In this document: piece by piece, positions 1 to 8,336 of the stretch
Layout: every line of letters starts with the position of its first letter
Numbering within the stretch: position 1 is the first letter of the stretch
Assembly (NCBI RefSeq): GCF_000299335.2
Contig: NZ_CP004387.1
Span: 310,001 to 374,000, forward strand
DNA: 64,000 bases
Reading direction: 5' to 3'
Origin: Isoalcanivorax pacificus W11-5
GTDB taxonomy: Bacteria; Pseudomonadota; Gammaproteobacteria; Pseudomonadales; Alcanivoracaceae
The notes under the pieces: generated by a model
Databases searched by the model: none
What the model was told of the DNA's origin: nothing
The model's input: only the letters and a program-made list of their open reading frames with translations
Program-made: the position numbers and the translations under genes

Positions 1-503
1 GCCGAGGCGTAGACCACCGGGAAGTCGAGCTGCTCATCGGTGGCGCCGAGGCGGTCGAACAGGTCGAACACCTGGTCCATCACCCAGTCCGGGCGGGCGC
101 CGGGGCGGTCGATCTTGTTGATCACCACGATCGGCTTGAGGCCCTGCTGGAAGGCTTTCTGGGTCACGAAGCGGGTTTGCGGCATCGGGCCGTCCACCGC
201 GTCCACCAGCAGCAGCACGGAATCGACCATCGACATCACGCGCTCCACCTCGCCGCCGAAGTCGGCGTGGCCAGGGGTGTCGACGATGTTGATGCGGTAG
301 TCGTTCCACTTCAGCGCGGTGTTCTTCGCGAGGATGGTGATACCGCGTTCTTTCTCGATATCGTTGGAATCCATGACTCGCTCGACCGGCCCGCTGCGTT
401 CCCCGAGGGTGCCGGACTGCTGCAGCAGCTTGTCTACGAGGGTGGTCTTGCCATGGTCGACGTGGGCGATGATGGCGATGTTACGCAGGCGTTCGATGCT
501 CAC
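1..503 (-). CDS. typA: Ribosome-associated GTPase TypA/BipA, N-terminal part
   Basis: Translational GTPase of the elongation-factor family that binds the ribosome and helps assembly and growth under stress or cold. About 167 residues are inside the window and the rest runs off the left edge. The G1 loop AHVDHGKTT lies at residues 13-21, the switch II motif DTPGHADF follows, and NKID (G4) is present, which is the normal TypA N-terminus. I chose the GTG at 501-503 because translation then begins [12 protein letters not shown], matching the family start; no ATG fits in this frame. It is the upstream neighbour of the thiolation gene and glnA in the Pseudomonas-type order, here separated from them by the envelope cluster and the phage-like island. 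Confidence 0.95.
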   Translation of the reverse strand, partial: MSIERLRNIAIIAHVDHGKTTLVDKLLQQSGTLGERSGPVERVMDSNDIEKERGITILAKNTALKWNDYRINIVDTPGHADFGGEVERVMSMVDSVLLLVDAVDGPMPQTRFVTQKAFQQGLKPIVVINKIDRPGARPDWVMDQVFDLFDRLGATDEQLDFPVVYAS

Positions 504-732
504 AAAATGTACCGGTCTGGCGAAAAAGGGGGCCGGAGTATAACAGGCCGAGTATGACAGGCACACGCTTATATATTAGACAGTTTTACCGATGCCCCCG
601 ATATTTCCTGCGGGCGTTGCACTAGAATGTGCCCCCGTGCTGCAACCCTCGGCGCTGTTCAGGGTCGAAGGTGGCACTGTCGGGGAGGCTTGCCCCGGCC
701 GGCAAATGACAGGCAAGTGACTGGAATAGCTG

Positions 733-1305
733 ATGAAATTTGTTCGGATTCTGACGCTGCCCCTGCTCGCGGCAGCGCTGGGCGTCCACGCCCAGGATGG
801 GGTGGAGATCAATCACAAGGTGATTCTGGGTCTTCACGAGCATGCACTGGTCAAGGAGATTGATCATCCGGTCGAGGCGAAGCTGGACACGGGCGCCGTG
901 AGCGCCTCGCTCAGCGCCTATGACATCGAGATGTTCGATAAGGACGGCAAGCGCTGGGTGCGCTTCCGTCTGGGGGCCAGTGATGCCGACGACACGCTGT
1001 ATGAGCTGCCGTTGGACGACACTGTGCGCATCCGCCGCCGGTTGTCGGACATTGATCCCGAGGAAGATCGCAGCTACACCCGCCGTCCTGTGGTGCGCCT
1101 GACGGTCTGCATCGGTGAGCGTGAAGTGCCGATGCGGGTCAACCTGGCGGACCGTCGCAACTTCAATTACCCGCTGCTGGTTGGTTCCGAAGGGCTGCGC
1201 AACCTGCGTTCCCTGATTGATCCGGAGATGGAGTTTTCCAGTGGCAAGCCGCGGTGTACCGTAACCTTGGCCAACCTCGACGACGAAGAGGAACAGCAAC
1301 AATGA
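733..1305 (+). CDS. Retropepsin-like aspartic protease (RimB/Zn_protease family), secreted
   Basis: The 190-residue protein begins with a signal peptide (hydrophobic stretch 4-19, probable cleavage after Ala20). It then carries one Asp-Thr-Gly active-site motif (LDTGA, Asp at residue 52), as in single-domain retropepsins that work as dimers. This is the PF05618 family, long called 'ATP-dependent zinc protease', usually found beside RimK-like ATP-grasp ligases. Here it is the first gene of a tight cluster with a membrane-bound inactive transglutaminase (28 bp downstream) and a RimK-related ligase. A role in trimming an envelope peptide or peptide tag is inferred from that context; no substrate can be read from the sequence. 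The C-terminus is acidic and Gln-rich. Confidence 0.85.
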   Translation: MKFVRILTLPLLAAALGVHAQDGVEINHKVILGLHEHALVKEIDHPVEAKLDTGAVSASLSAYDIEMFDKDGKRWVRFRLGASDADDTLYELPLDDTVRIRRRLSDIDPEEDRSYTRRPVVRLTVCIGEREVPMRVNLADRRNFNYPLLVGSEGLRNLRSLIDPEMEFSSGKPRCTVTLANLDDEEEQQQ

Positions 1306-1333
1306 CAGGACCGGGGCAACGGGCGAGGGTGCT

Positions 1334-2866
1334 ATGCGCGGAGTAAAGCTGCATGCAATGCTGCTGGCGCTGACGTTGATGACGATCGGGGCGGGCGCGA
1401 CGTTCTATCAGATCTATGTCCTCAATATCCCGGTCAGTGAGAGCGTTACTGATCCGGTCTGGGTCATTGACGCCCGGGTGCAGTTCCGTGCCAGCGGCAA
1501 TGTGCCGGTGAAGGTGCAGATGTTCGTGCCGCCCGGCAGTGAGCGTTATCTGGTGCTCAACGAAAGCTTCATCTCCCAGAACTACGGCGTGAACGTGAAC
1601 CGTGTCGGCCCGAACCGCCAGGTGACCTGGTCGGTGCGCCGGGCCCAGGGGGACCAGACGCTGTATTACCGCAAGATGCTCTCGCGCCGTTTTGGCGGTG
1701 AGCAGACGACAGTGGAGACCGGCCCGCAATTCCGTGCCCGGCCACCGCTGGAGGGTGTCGAGCGCGCGGCCGCCGAGGCGCTACTGGCGCCGATTCGCCA
1801 GCATTCCGCCGATGTCGATACCTTTATCAGTGAAACCATCCAGCGCGTGAACAACCTGCAGGACGAGAATGTCGGCCTGCTGCTGGCCAACGACACCAGC
1901 ATCGACAAGCGCGCGCGGGTGATCGAGACGCTGCTGGCGGTGGCCCATATCCCGGTGGAACAGGTGCACACGCTGCGCCTGGCGGCGACCCCGAGCCAGA
2001 CGCCGGAGCTGTGGCTGCGCAGCTTCAACGGCACCCACTGGACCTACTTCAACCCCGCCACGGGCGACCAGGGCCTGCCGGATGACCGCATTGTCTGGTG
2101 GATTGGTGCCACGCCGGTGTCTTCCATCGAGGGTGGCTCGCGGCCGAATGTGACCTTCAGCATCACCAGTTCCGAAGTCAGTGCCATCCAGCTTGCACAG
2201 GATTCACAGATCGTGCGCGACAGCGCCATGCTCAGCTTTTCGCTGTACGACATGCCGGTGGCGACGCAGGAAGTATTCAGCGTGATGATCATGATCCCGC
2301 TGGGTGTGCTGCTGATCCTGTTGCTGCGCAATCTGGTCGGCTTCCTGACACTGGGCACCTTCACGCCGGTGCTGGTGGCGCTGGCCTTCCGCGAGACGGA
2401 GGTGCTGTGGGGCATCGTCCTGTTCACGGTGATCACCACCATGGGGCTGTCGCTGCGCTCCTACCTTGAGCACCTGCGCCTGCAATTGCTGTCCCGGTTG
2501 TCGGTGGTGCTGACCTTCGTCGTGATCCTGATGGCGCTGATCAGCCTGTTCGGCCACAAGCTGGGCTGGGAGCGCGGCCTGTCGGTGGCGCTGTTCCCGA
2601 TGGTGATCCTGACCATGGTGATCGAGCGGCTGTCGATCCTGTGGGAAGAGCGCGGCGCCACCAATGCCTTCAAGGCCGCCATCGGCACGCTGGTGGCCGC
2701 CACGCTGGCGCACCTGCTGATGACCTGGCCGCCACTGGTGTACTTCTGCTTTACCTTCCCCGGCGTGTTGCTGGTGATGGCCGGCATCATGCTGCTGATG
2801 GGGCACTACCGGGGCTATCGGCTCACCGAGCTGCTGCGCTTCCGGGCACTGGCGGGTAAACACTGA
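1334..2866 (+). CDS. Inactive transglutaminase fused to seven-transmembrane domain
   Basis: The 510-residue membrane protein has an N-terminal membrane anchor (about residues 5-30), a long extracytoplasmic transglutaminase-like region, and a C-terminal block of hydrophobic helices from about residue 310 to 500. This matches the 'inactive transglutaminase fused to 7TM' family (PF14400/PF14402), in which the catalytic Cys-His-Asp triad is degenerate. Its stop overlaps the start of the RimK-related ligase (TGATG), so the two are translationally coupled. The family is known mainly from genomic association with ATP-grasp ligases and retropepsins. A scaffold or transport role for a ligated peptide is inference. 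Confidence 0.85.
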   Translation: MRGVKLHAMLLALTLMTIGAGATFYQIYVLNIPVSESVTDPVWVIDARVQFRASGNVPVKVQMFVPPGSERYLVLNESFISQNYGVNVNRVGPNRQVTWSVRRAQGDQTLYYRKMLSRRFGGEQTTVETGPQFRARPPLEGVERAAAEALLAPIRQHSADVDTFISETIQRVNNLQDENVGLLLANDTSIDKRARVIETLLAVAHIPVEQVHTLRLAATPSQTPELWLRSFNGTHWTYFNPATGDQGLPDDRIVWWIGATPVSSIEGGSRPNVTFSITSSEVSAIQLAQDSQIVRDSAMLSFSLYDMPVATQEVFSVMIMIPLGVLLILLLRNLVGFLTLGTFTPVLVALAFRETEVLWGIVLFTVITTMGLSLRSYLEHLRLQLLSRLSVVLTFVVILMALISLFGHKLGWERGLSVALFPMVILTMVIERLSILWEERGATNAFKAAIGTLVAATLAHLLMTWPPLVYFCFTFPGVLLVMAGIMLLMGHYRGYRLTELLRFRALAGKH

Positions 2867-3864
2867 TGTTTTTCAAGACCTGGCGGGCATTGCGGCAACG
2901 CGGCGTAATGGGCATCAACCAGCGCAACGGCGACTATGTGCTGCGGTATAACCGCCGCCATCTGTACCCGCTGGTGGACGACAAGCTGCTGACCAAGGAG
3001 CGGGCGTTGGGCGCGGGTATCCGTGTGCCAGACCTGTACGCCGTGGTCGACAGTGAGCACGACATCAGCCGGCTGCCGAAGAAACTGGCCGACCGTACCG
3101 ACTTCGTCATCAAGCCGGCCCAGGGCGCCGGTGGCGACGGCATCCTGGTGATCACCGACCGCTTCGAGGGCCTGTACCGCACCACCTCGGGGCGGCTGCT
3201 CACCGAGGACGACATCGGGCATCATCTCTCCGGCATCCTCTCCGGCATCTATTCTCTGGGCGGCCACCGTGACCGGGCGCTGGTGGAATACCGGGTGACC
3301 CCGGACAAGGTGTTCAGCGCCATCAGCTTCGAGGGCGTACCGGATATTCGCATCATCGTGCTGTGCGGCTACCCGGTGATGGCCATGCTGCGCCTGCCCA
3401 CACGGCAGTCGCAGGGCAAGGCCAACCTGCATCAGGGGGCCATTGGCGTCGGCGTGGACCTGGCCACCGGCATCACCCTCAACGGCACCTGGCACAACCG
3501 CGTGATCCAGCGACACCCGGACACCGCCAACCCGGTGGCCGGCGTGCAACTGCCGGACTGGCACGAGTTCATGCGGCTGGCGGCGAGCTGTTATGAGCTG
3601 ACCGGGCTGGGCTATCTCGGCGTGGACCTGGTGCTCGACAAGGACCGTGGTCCGATGATGCTGGAGCTCAATGCCCGGCCGGGCCTGAGCATTCAGGTCG
3701 CCAACGATGCCGGGCTGGCCAAGCGTTGTGCCCGGGTCGAGCGCCACATTGATCAACTCAATGCCACCGGTCGCAACGAATCGGTGGAAGAGCGGCTACA
3801 GTATTGCCAGCAGAAGTTCGCCACGGGCGAACTGTCCATGGGCAGCGTGCCGGTGTCATCCTGA
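2866..3864 (+). CDS. RimK-related alpha-L-glutamate ligase-like ATP-grasp protein
   Basis: The 332-residue ATP-grasp enzyme has the nucleotide-binding segment FVIKPAQGAGGDGILV and the metal-binding C-terminal motif MLELNARPGL. It belongs to the RimK-related E-ligase family (TIGR02291 type) that partners the 7TM transglutaminase-like protein. RimK relatives add glutamate or other amino acids to a carboxyl end using ATP, forming a peptide bond. The acceptor here is unknown. No signal peptide is visible, so it should act in the cytoplasm. The start ATG overlaps the stop of the previous gene by one base. About 110 bp separate it from the next gene, which has its own putative regulatory site. Confidence 0.88.
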   Translation: MFFKTWRALRQRGVMGINQRNGDYVLRYNRRHLYPLVDDKLLTKERALGAGIRVPDLYAVVDSEHDISRLPKKLADRTDFVIKPAQGAGGDGILVITDRFEGLYRTTSGRLLTEDDIGHHLSGILSGIYSLGGHRDRALVEYRVTPDKVFSAISFEGVPDIRIIVLCGYPVMAMLRLPTRQSQGKANLHQGAIGVGVDLATGITLNGTWHNRVIQRHPDTANPVAGVQLPDWHEFMRLAASCYELTGLGYLGVDLVLDKDRGPMMLELNARPGLSIQVANDAGLAKRCARVERHIDQLNATGRNESVEERLQYCQQKFATGELSMGSVPVSS

Positions 3865-3914
3865 TGCCGGCGCGCTGGCGCGATTGCCTGATTCTGCGAT
3901 CCAGTGCGTGACGA

Positions 3915-3932
3915 CTGACATCAAACTGTCAT
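3915..3932 (+). promoter_or_regulatory. Pho-box-like tandem PhoB site
   Basis: CTGACAT, CAAA, CTGTCAT: two 7-bp units with the 11-bp period of a PhoB box (CTGTCAT-N4-CTGTCAT), the first unit with one mismatch and the second perfect. It lies 41 bp before the ATG of the DUF3413/sulfatase gene, the expected place for a PhoB-dependent promoter. No strong -10 hexamer follows, so this is a motif match only. Confidence 0.5.
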
Positions 3933-3973
3933 AAATTCATCCGCATCCATGTCCTTCAGGGCCCTGCCTGTCG

Positions 3974-5839
3974 ATGTACGCACCCGTTTCCCTGCGCTCT
4001 TTCCTGATTGCCAACTATGTCCTGATCCTCGCCCTGACCGGCTGGATTGCCCGGGATGCCCTCGCTGGAGGGCTGGCGTCGATGCTCTTTACGCTGGCGG
4101 CGCTGCTGGCCTACAGCCTGTTGTATCTGTTGCCGACGCTGCTGATCGCCGGGCTGGCCTGGCGGCTGTATCGCCCGCTGGGGATGCTGTTGGGGGTGGT
4201 GCTGGCGTCGTCGACGCTGATCCTGCTGCTGGCGGACAGCCGTATTCACGACATGTACGGCTTCCATATCAATGGCTTCGTCTGGAACCTGCTGACCACC
4301 CCCGGCGGGTTTGCCTCCATGGGCGGCAGCGCCAGCGCCGAGCTGACTGCCGTCGCGCTGTGCATGGCCATCCTGCTGCTGGAAACCGGGCTGCTGCTCT
4401 GGCTTGGCCGTCGTGCGCCCGCGCGGGGCTGGCCGTGGGGGCGTTTTGTTGCGGTGGTGCTGTGTGTCATGGTCGCCGAGCGGGCTGCCTACGGTGTCAG
4501 TCACTTGACGGCCTATCGGCCGGTGCTGGTGGCGGCCAAGGAAGTGCCGTTCTACCAGCCCACCACCTTCCGTCGTGCTGCGGCAAAACTTGGCGTCGAA
4601 ATGCGGCGGCAGAAAAACATGGACGTGGCAGACCGTGGCCGGCTGGCCTATCCGCGCGCGCCGGTCACGCTGCGCGAGAATGCGCCGACCCCGAACATCG
4701 TCTGGCTGGTGGGCGAGTCACTGCGCTGGGACATGCTCGATCCGGAAATCATGCCGAACCTGTGGCGCTTTGCGCAGAGCAGCCAGCGCTACACCAACCA
4801 TTTCAGTGGTGGCAACGGCACCCGCATGGGCATGTTCTCGATGTTCTATGGTTTGCCCGGCAACTACTGGTTCTCCTTCCTGGATGCGCGCCAGCCGCCC
4901 GTGCTGATCAGCACGCTGCAACAGCAGGATTATCAGTTCGGGTTGTTTACCAGCGCCAAGTTCAGTTACCCGGAATTCGACAAGACACTGTTCGCGTCGC
5001 TGCCGGCGGACACCATGACCAGCGATGACCAGGGGCCGGGCTGGCAGCGGGACCGCCGCAATGTGGCGCGGCTGCTGGACTATATCGACCGGCGCGATAC
5101 GGCAAGGCCGTTCTTTGCCTTCATGTTCTTCGAGTCGTCCCATGCGCAGTATTACTTCCCGCCGGAGAGCACACTGCGTACGGATTACCTGCCGGATTTC
5201 AACTACGCCACCGTGGACGTGAAAAACAACATCGACGGCATCTTTGCCCGTTACGTGAATGCCAGCCACCACCTCGACAGCCAGATCGGGCGTGTACTGG
5301 ACCACCTCACCGCGCAGGGCTTGCTGGACAACACCCTCGTGATCATCACGGGTGACCACGGTGAAGAGTTCATGGAAGAAGGCCGCTGGGGGCATAACTC
5401 CGCCTTCCACAACGAACAGCTGCATGTGCCGCTGGTGCTGTACGCACCGGGCATGGCGCCGGGCGTGCTGCATCACCCGACCAGCCACCAGGACCTGATC
5501 CCGACGCTGATGCCGATGCTCGGCGTCACCAATCCGCTGCGCGACTATGCGCTCGGCCTGCCGCTGCAGGAGGGGGTGCCGGAGCGCTACCGGCTGGCGG
5601 CGAGCTGGGATGCCCTGGCCTACATCGATGACCACCACAAGGTGGTGATGCCACTGAAGGCCTCCGGCCTGCTGGACATGCTGGTGGAGGAATCCGACGA
5701 CGATCCGGTGGTGGACGAAGAGCTGGTGATCGCGACCCTGAGCCCGAAGCTGATGGACGTGCTCGACGACCTGGCCCATTCTTCCAGCAGCAAGCGGCGC
5801 CAGTCCAGTGGTTTCACGTCGTCACCCTCCGCAGAGTGA
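3974..5839 (+). CDS. DUF3413 sulfatase-like inner membrane protein (YejM/PbgA-type)
   Basis: The 621-residue protein has about five membrane helices in the first 170 residues (DUF3413 region), then a periplasmic sulfatase/alkaline-phosphatase-fold domain beginning near TPNIVWLVGESLRWD. The nucleophile region reads GNGTRMGMFSMFYG, and late metal-site motifs include GDHGEEF and GHNSAFHNEQLHVPL. The closest family is YejM/PbgA (lipid A and cardiolipin homeostasis); related proteins are phosphoethanolamine transferases, so activity is uncertain. A Pho-box-like sequence precedes it. Its last residues (about 610-621, Ser-rich) coincide with the left end of the phage-like island, so the native C-terminus may have been altered. 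The start ATG has only a weak ribosome site (CAGGGC). Confidence 0.85.
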   Translation: MYAPVSLRSFLIANYVLILALTGWIARDALAGGLASMLFTLAALLAYSLLYLLPTLLIAGLAWRLYRPLGMLLGVVLASSTLILLLADSRIHDMYGFHINGFVWNLLTTPGGFASMGGSASAELTAVALCMAILLLETGLLLWLGRRAPARGWPWGRFVAVVLCVMVAERAAYGVSHLTAYRPVLVAAKEVPFYQPTTFRRAAAKLGVEMRRQKNMDVADRGRLAYPRAPVTLRENAPTPNIVWLVGESLRWDMLDPEIMPNLWRFAQSSQRYTNHFSGGNGTRMGMFSMFYGLPGNYWFSFLDARQPPVLISTLQQQDYQFGLFTSAKFSYPEFDKTLFASLPADTMTSDDQGPGWQRDRRNVARLLDYIDRRDTARPFFAFMFFESSHAQYYFPPESTLRTDYLPDFNYATVDVKNNIDGIFARYVNASHHLDSQIGRVLDHLTAQGLLDNTLVIITGDHGEEFMEEGRWGHNSAFHNEQLHVPLVLYAPGMAPGVLHHPTSHQDLIPTLMPMLGVTNPLRDYALGLPLQEGVPERYRLAASWDALAYIDDHHKVVMPLKASGLLDMLVEESDDDPVVDEELVIATLSPKLMDVLDDLAHSSSSKRRQSSGFTSSPSAE

Positions 5840-5961
5840 TGCCGATACAGGTATCCCAGAGTCGCCCCGAGAAAACCCATGGCTATCGCCCACATGTGGC
5901 GAGCCAGGTCGCCACCAGCAGCAACGAACATTTGCAGCCAGGTGTTCGGGTTGTCCGGCAT
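5824..5961 (-). pseudogene. Holin-like phage membrane protein, truncated
   Basis: From an ATG at 5959-5961, preceded by a good ribosome site (GGGGAAG, 8 nt away), the frame encodes MPDNPNTWLQMFVAAGGD and one amphipathic/transmembrane segment (AIAMGFLGATLGYLY). This resembles the start of small phage holins. After about 46 residues the frame runs antisense into the end of the sulfatase gene and becomes serine-rich noise, staying open to about 5620. I read this as a phage gene cut by the island border, not a real 114-residue protein. Holin identity rests on size, position beside other phage-like genes and hydropathy only. Confidence 0.45.
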
Positions 5962-5977
5962 TGGTTGCTTCCCCAAC

Positions 5978-6002
5978 AAAAAGCCCGCTCTATGGCGGGC
6001 TT
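5978..6002 (-). terminator. Rho-independent terminator (minus strand)
   Basis: Stem AAGCCCGC / GCGGGCTT with a 6-base loop, followed on the minus strand by five T. It ends transcription of the small phage-like gene at 6058-6510. Confidence 0.75.
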
Positions 6003-6057
6003 GGGTGAATTAAACGCTCCGGCGGACGGGCACTCCCATCCCATGGAGAAAAACGAT

Positions 6058-6510
6058 TTACCAGAGCCGGTAAGTCAGCTCTACGCCCAGGGCGTCGTAC
6101 AGATTGCGGTCGGTGTTGAACGCGCAACTGTGGTGCGTGTATTTGCCGTTCAGTGCCATGCGGCCGTCGCCGGACTGATAGACGTTGGCCCGAAAGCCGC
6201 CGTTGCTGGTCAGCCGGTTATCCGGCCCATCGTCCATGCACTGCGGCGAGCGGTCGCCCCGCATCTGCCGGTCAATGCCCAGGTATACCTCGCCCCAGGC
6301 GAACCACTGGCCACGCTCTCCGGCGCTGGCGCACTGAGCCAGACCAACCGCCAGCACAGCAACGCCGACAAAAGCCAGGATGCCGTGGGCGACCTTCCGG
6401 CCTCTCTGGGTCCGGAAATAGTTGATTGCAGCCTCAAATGACCCGAATCTCCACCAGATCAGCCCCAGGGCAACGCCCAGCGTCAGCCCTACGAACAAAA
6501 TCGCACTCAT
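6058..6510 (-). CDS. Phage-type small membrane/exported protein
   Basis: The 150-residue protein has two hydrophobic segments: residues 2-18 (SAILFVGLTLGVALGLI) and about 39-58 (a second helix ending near QCASAGE). After them comes an extracytoplasmic part with several Cys, ending GVELTYRLW, an aromatic end as in outer-membrane-type strands. I recognise no named domain. Its position beside a holin-like remnant and between minus-strand terminators suggests a phage lysis or tail-end module gene. The start at 6510 (ATG, with GAGG 7 nt upstream) is preferred over the longer frame because it places the first helix at the N-terminus. Confidence 0.55.
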   Translation of the reverse strand: MSAILFVGLTLGVALGLIWWRFGSFEAAINYFRTQRGRKVAHGILAFVGVAVLAVGLAQCASAGERGQWFAWGEVYLGIDRQMRGDRSPQCMDDGPDNRLTSNGGFRANVYQSGDGRMALNGKYTHHSCAFNTDRNLYDALGVELTYRLW

Positions 6511-6681
6511 GGAATACCTCAGGTCAGGAATTTGGCGCCGGGTCACTGCCTCCCAGCATGACGCATCTGATTCGCAGCCGGATCGGGGAACGGCTGGGCC
6601 TTACGGCAGGGAGCGTGCGCGGCTCCAACTGAGGCCCGGCGAGGGTGGCGGGGAAGGACCGGAAACAAGGCCTCAGGAACG

Positions 6682-6705
6682 AAAAAGCCCCGGAGAACCG
6701 GGGCC
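6682..6705 (-). terminator. Rho-independent terminator (minus strand)
   Basis: Stem GCCCCGG / CCGGGGC with loop TTCT, followed on the minus strand by TTTTT. No gene I can support ends just before it, so it may terminate a lost phage gene. The 6511-6909 interval holds only this and the next terminator. Confidence 0.75.
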
Positions 6706-6831
6706 ATGACTCTGTCCGACTTTTGTCCGCGTTTGGTCTGCATATGCAGTGCGGTTTTGTAGTGTTTACCGGCTCCCACCGGCTGACAGCCTCGCCATCC
6801 CTCAATGGTAGAGCTAAGCCCTCAGAAACGC

Positions 6832-6859
6832 AAAACGCCCGGATTTTTGGTCCGGGCGT
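6832..6859 (-). terminator. Rho-independent terminator (minus strand)
   Basis: 9-bp stem ACGCCCGGA / TCCGGGCGT, 7-base loop, then TTTT on the minus strand. It lies 50 bp after the stop of the exported protein gene at 6910-7290. Confidence 0.75.
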
Positions 6860-6909
6860 AATGGGGGCGTCTGGTCAGTATACTAAAAGGCGTCATCATT
6901 TGATGTCAA

Positions 6910-7290
6910 CTAGCTTCCGCAGATCATCTGAATCCACTTCCTTGAGTCCTGCGCGTCCCAGTCAGATCCATCACTCCAAATAATCACCCTGCTAGGCATT
7001 ACGGCGAATTTCCTTCTTCCGACATATGCGCCATAAGCATTCTTTGCGTTAACTTCGCCACAAACAACGCTCCCATCGGCCTCTTTGCCCATGCCCCGCA
7101 AATTGTAATATCTGGCAGACTCTTCATCCCTAAGCTTTTCGCCGACTCTTGAGCGGGCAGTCTCTTCCATCTCAGGTGTAAGAGCATATGTGGCCCTATC
7201 CGAAGCAGAATCTCCGAGCTCAGAGGCCGACGCAGAAGCGCTCCAGGCACAGAATACCATCATTGCCATCATAATTACCGTGTGTCGCAT
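6910..7290 (-). CDS. Small secreted hypothetical protein
   Basis: The 126-residue protein starts at an ATG with a strong ribosome site (GAGGAGG, 5 nt spacing). That start gives a clear signal peptide: MRHTVIMMAMMVFCAWSA followed by an Ala/Ser-rich cleavage region. The mature part contains NLRGMGKEADGSVVCGEVN and later two Trp residues and a C-terminal Cys. Exported proteins with a 'VCGEVNAKN..G.Y.G' segment are widespread, usually with no known function. It stands alone between terminators in the AT-rich part of the island, so it looks like phage or island cargo. A function cannot be given. Confidence 0.6.
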   Translation of the reverse strand: MRHTVIMMAMMVFCAWSASASASELGDSASDRATYALTPEMEETARSRVGEKLRDEESARYYNLRGMGKEADGSVVCGEVNAKNAYGAYVGRRKFAVMPSRVIIWSDGSDWDAQDSRKWIQMICGS

Positions 7291-7414
7291 GACCCCTCCT
7301 CGGTTTGCATGGGGCATTTTCACTTTTGTCTTCGGTAACTATCAAGATTTCCTTGATGGTTGCCATGAAGTTGCTGCTCGTTACCTTGGCGTGCCGGCTC
7401 AAGCCCTTTTTTCT

Positions 7415-7687
7415 CTATAAATAAGCAACCGCAACCCCAATGGCGCACCCGATCACGGCCGTCCAAATTCCTGACTGAAAGTCAGTAGCCATGCCTACCG
7501 GAAATGCAGCAATAACAGAAAAAGTCCCGATGGCACTGCCAACTGCCTGACGGAATGCCGACCTCTGATTTCCGCGCCGGACCTGCGTTTGCAGTGGTCC
7601 GCCAGCCATCGGGGCGCCGCAACCAGGGCATGCCGCAGCTTTATTGCTTACTTCTCTGCTGCACTCAGGACATTTGATAAGAGACAT
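7415..7687 (-). CDS. Zinc-ribbon membrane protein
   Basis: The 90-residue protein has an N-terminal zinc ribbon with two CxxC pairs (KCPECS at residues 5-10 and ACPGCG at 19-24). After a short basic linker come two hydrophobic segments (residues about 49-66 and 74-90) that would form a membrane hairpin. Such zinc-ribbon/TM proteins are common in phage and island cargo and are mostly uncharacterised. The ATG at 7685-7687 has GAGGGG about 7 nt upstream. It is 19 bp downstream of the lipoprotein gene at 7707-8336, so the two are probably co-transcribed. Confidence 0.6.
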   Translation of the reverse strand: MSLIKCPECSREVSNKAAACPGCGAPMAGGPLQTQVRRGNQRSAFRQAVGSAIGTFSVIAAFPVGMATDFQSGIWTAVIGCAIGVAVAYL

Positions 7688-7706
7688 AAAATCCCCTCAT
7701 TTTCCC

Positions 7707-8336
7707 TCAATTGATGAGTCCGGCCTTTCTTAAAGCTTCTGACAGCGACTGATCCAGTGGAACTCGCCCCGTAGATGGATTTGGCTGGTTTACCAGTATC
7801 TGCCGATAGATCAGGTTTTGTCCCGAAAGCATCTGATCAAGGATACGATCCGCCTCATCTCCAACAACCAATGTGTATGGCTGAGACATCCTCATGGCAT
7901 TCTCAACCGCAACTTTCTGGGCATTGTTGATCGCATCGTTATCTAAACCTGGGATATCAACGATAAAAGGCGCAAACCATGCCTCTATCTCGCTGATGTT
8001 CGGCGTATTTTCCGGCGTAACCATAATTGCTTCATTTCCATCAACACGCATCTGTACGGCACCAACAGGGACCTTGAATTGGCCTCCTGACATGAAACCG
8101 ACCGCCAACCCTTCGACGGTCTTCATGATGACCGGATAAATCATCCCGTATGAGAAAGTCCGGCTTCCGGGTTGTGGCCAGTCCCCGGTAGTCACCATCA
8201 CGGTAGTCTTATCAGAAAATTCGTCATACGAACTTACCGCTTCCCATGTGGGACCTCTAGCACAACCGGAGGCTGTGGCAAAACCGCATAATATCAATAA
8301 AAAAATCGTTATCCTCCGAGAAATCTCACCAATCAT
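7707..8336 (-). CDS. Putative lipoprotein of unknown function
   Basis: The 209-residue protein has a lipoprotein-type leader (hydrophobic residues 9-20, then ASGC with Cys25 as the likely lipidated residue). The mature part contains two regions: an N-terminal one with WPQPGSRTFSYGMIYP and a C-terminal helical one ending in a leucine-rich LDQSLSEALRKAGL. I do not recognise a family. Its start overlaps the stop of the upstream DUF4468-like lipoprotein gene by 11 bp, so the two are coupled and may act together at the envelope. Codon use is more AT-rich than in the core genes. Confidence 0.6.
   Translation of the reverse strand: MIGEISRRITIFLLILCGFATASGCARGPTWEAVSSYDEFSDKTTVMVTTGDWPQPGSRTFSYGMIYPVIMKTVEGLAVGFMSGGQFKVPVGAVQMRVDGNEAIMVTPENTPNISEIEAWFAPFIVDIPGLDNDAINNAQKVAVENAMRMSQPYTLVVGDEADRILDQMLSGQNLIYRQILVNQPNPSTGRVPLDQSLSEALRKAGLIN

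Noticed and set aside
6706-6790. Possible integrase C-terminus before the minus-strand terminator
   Set aside because: The text HYKTALHMQTKRGQKSD resembles some integrase ends, but the frame does not stop where expected and no catalytic Tyr region precedes it. Not enough to call.
6800-6830. tRNA-like segment CTCAATGGTAGAGCT
   Set aside because: Resembles a D-arm, but no matching acceptor stem, anticodon arm or T-arm follows. At most a chance match or tiny tRNA scar.
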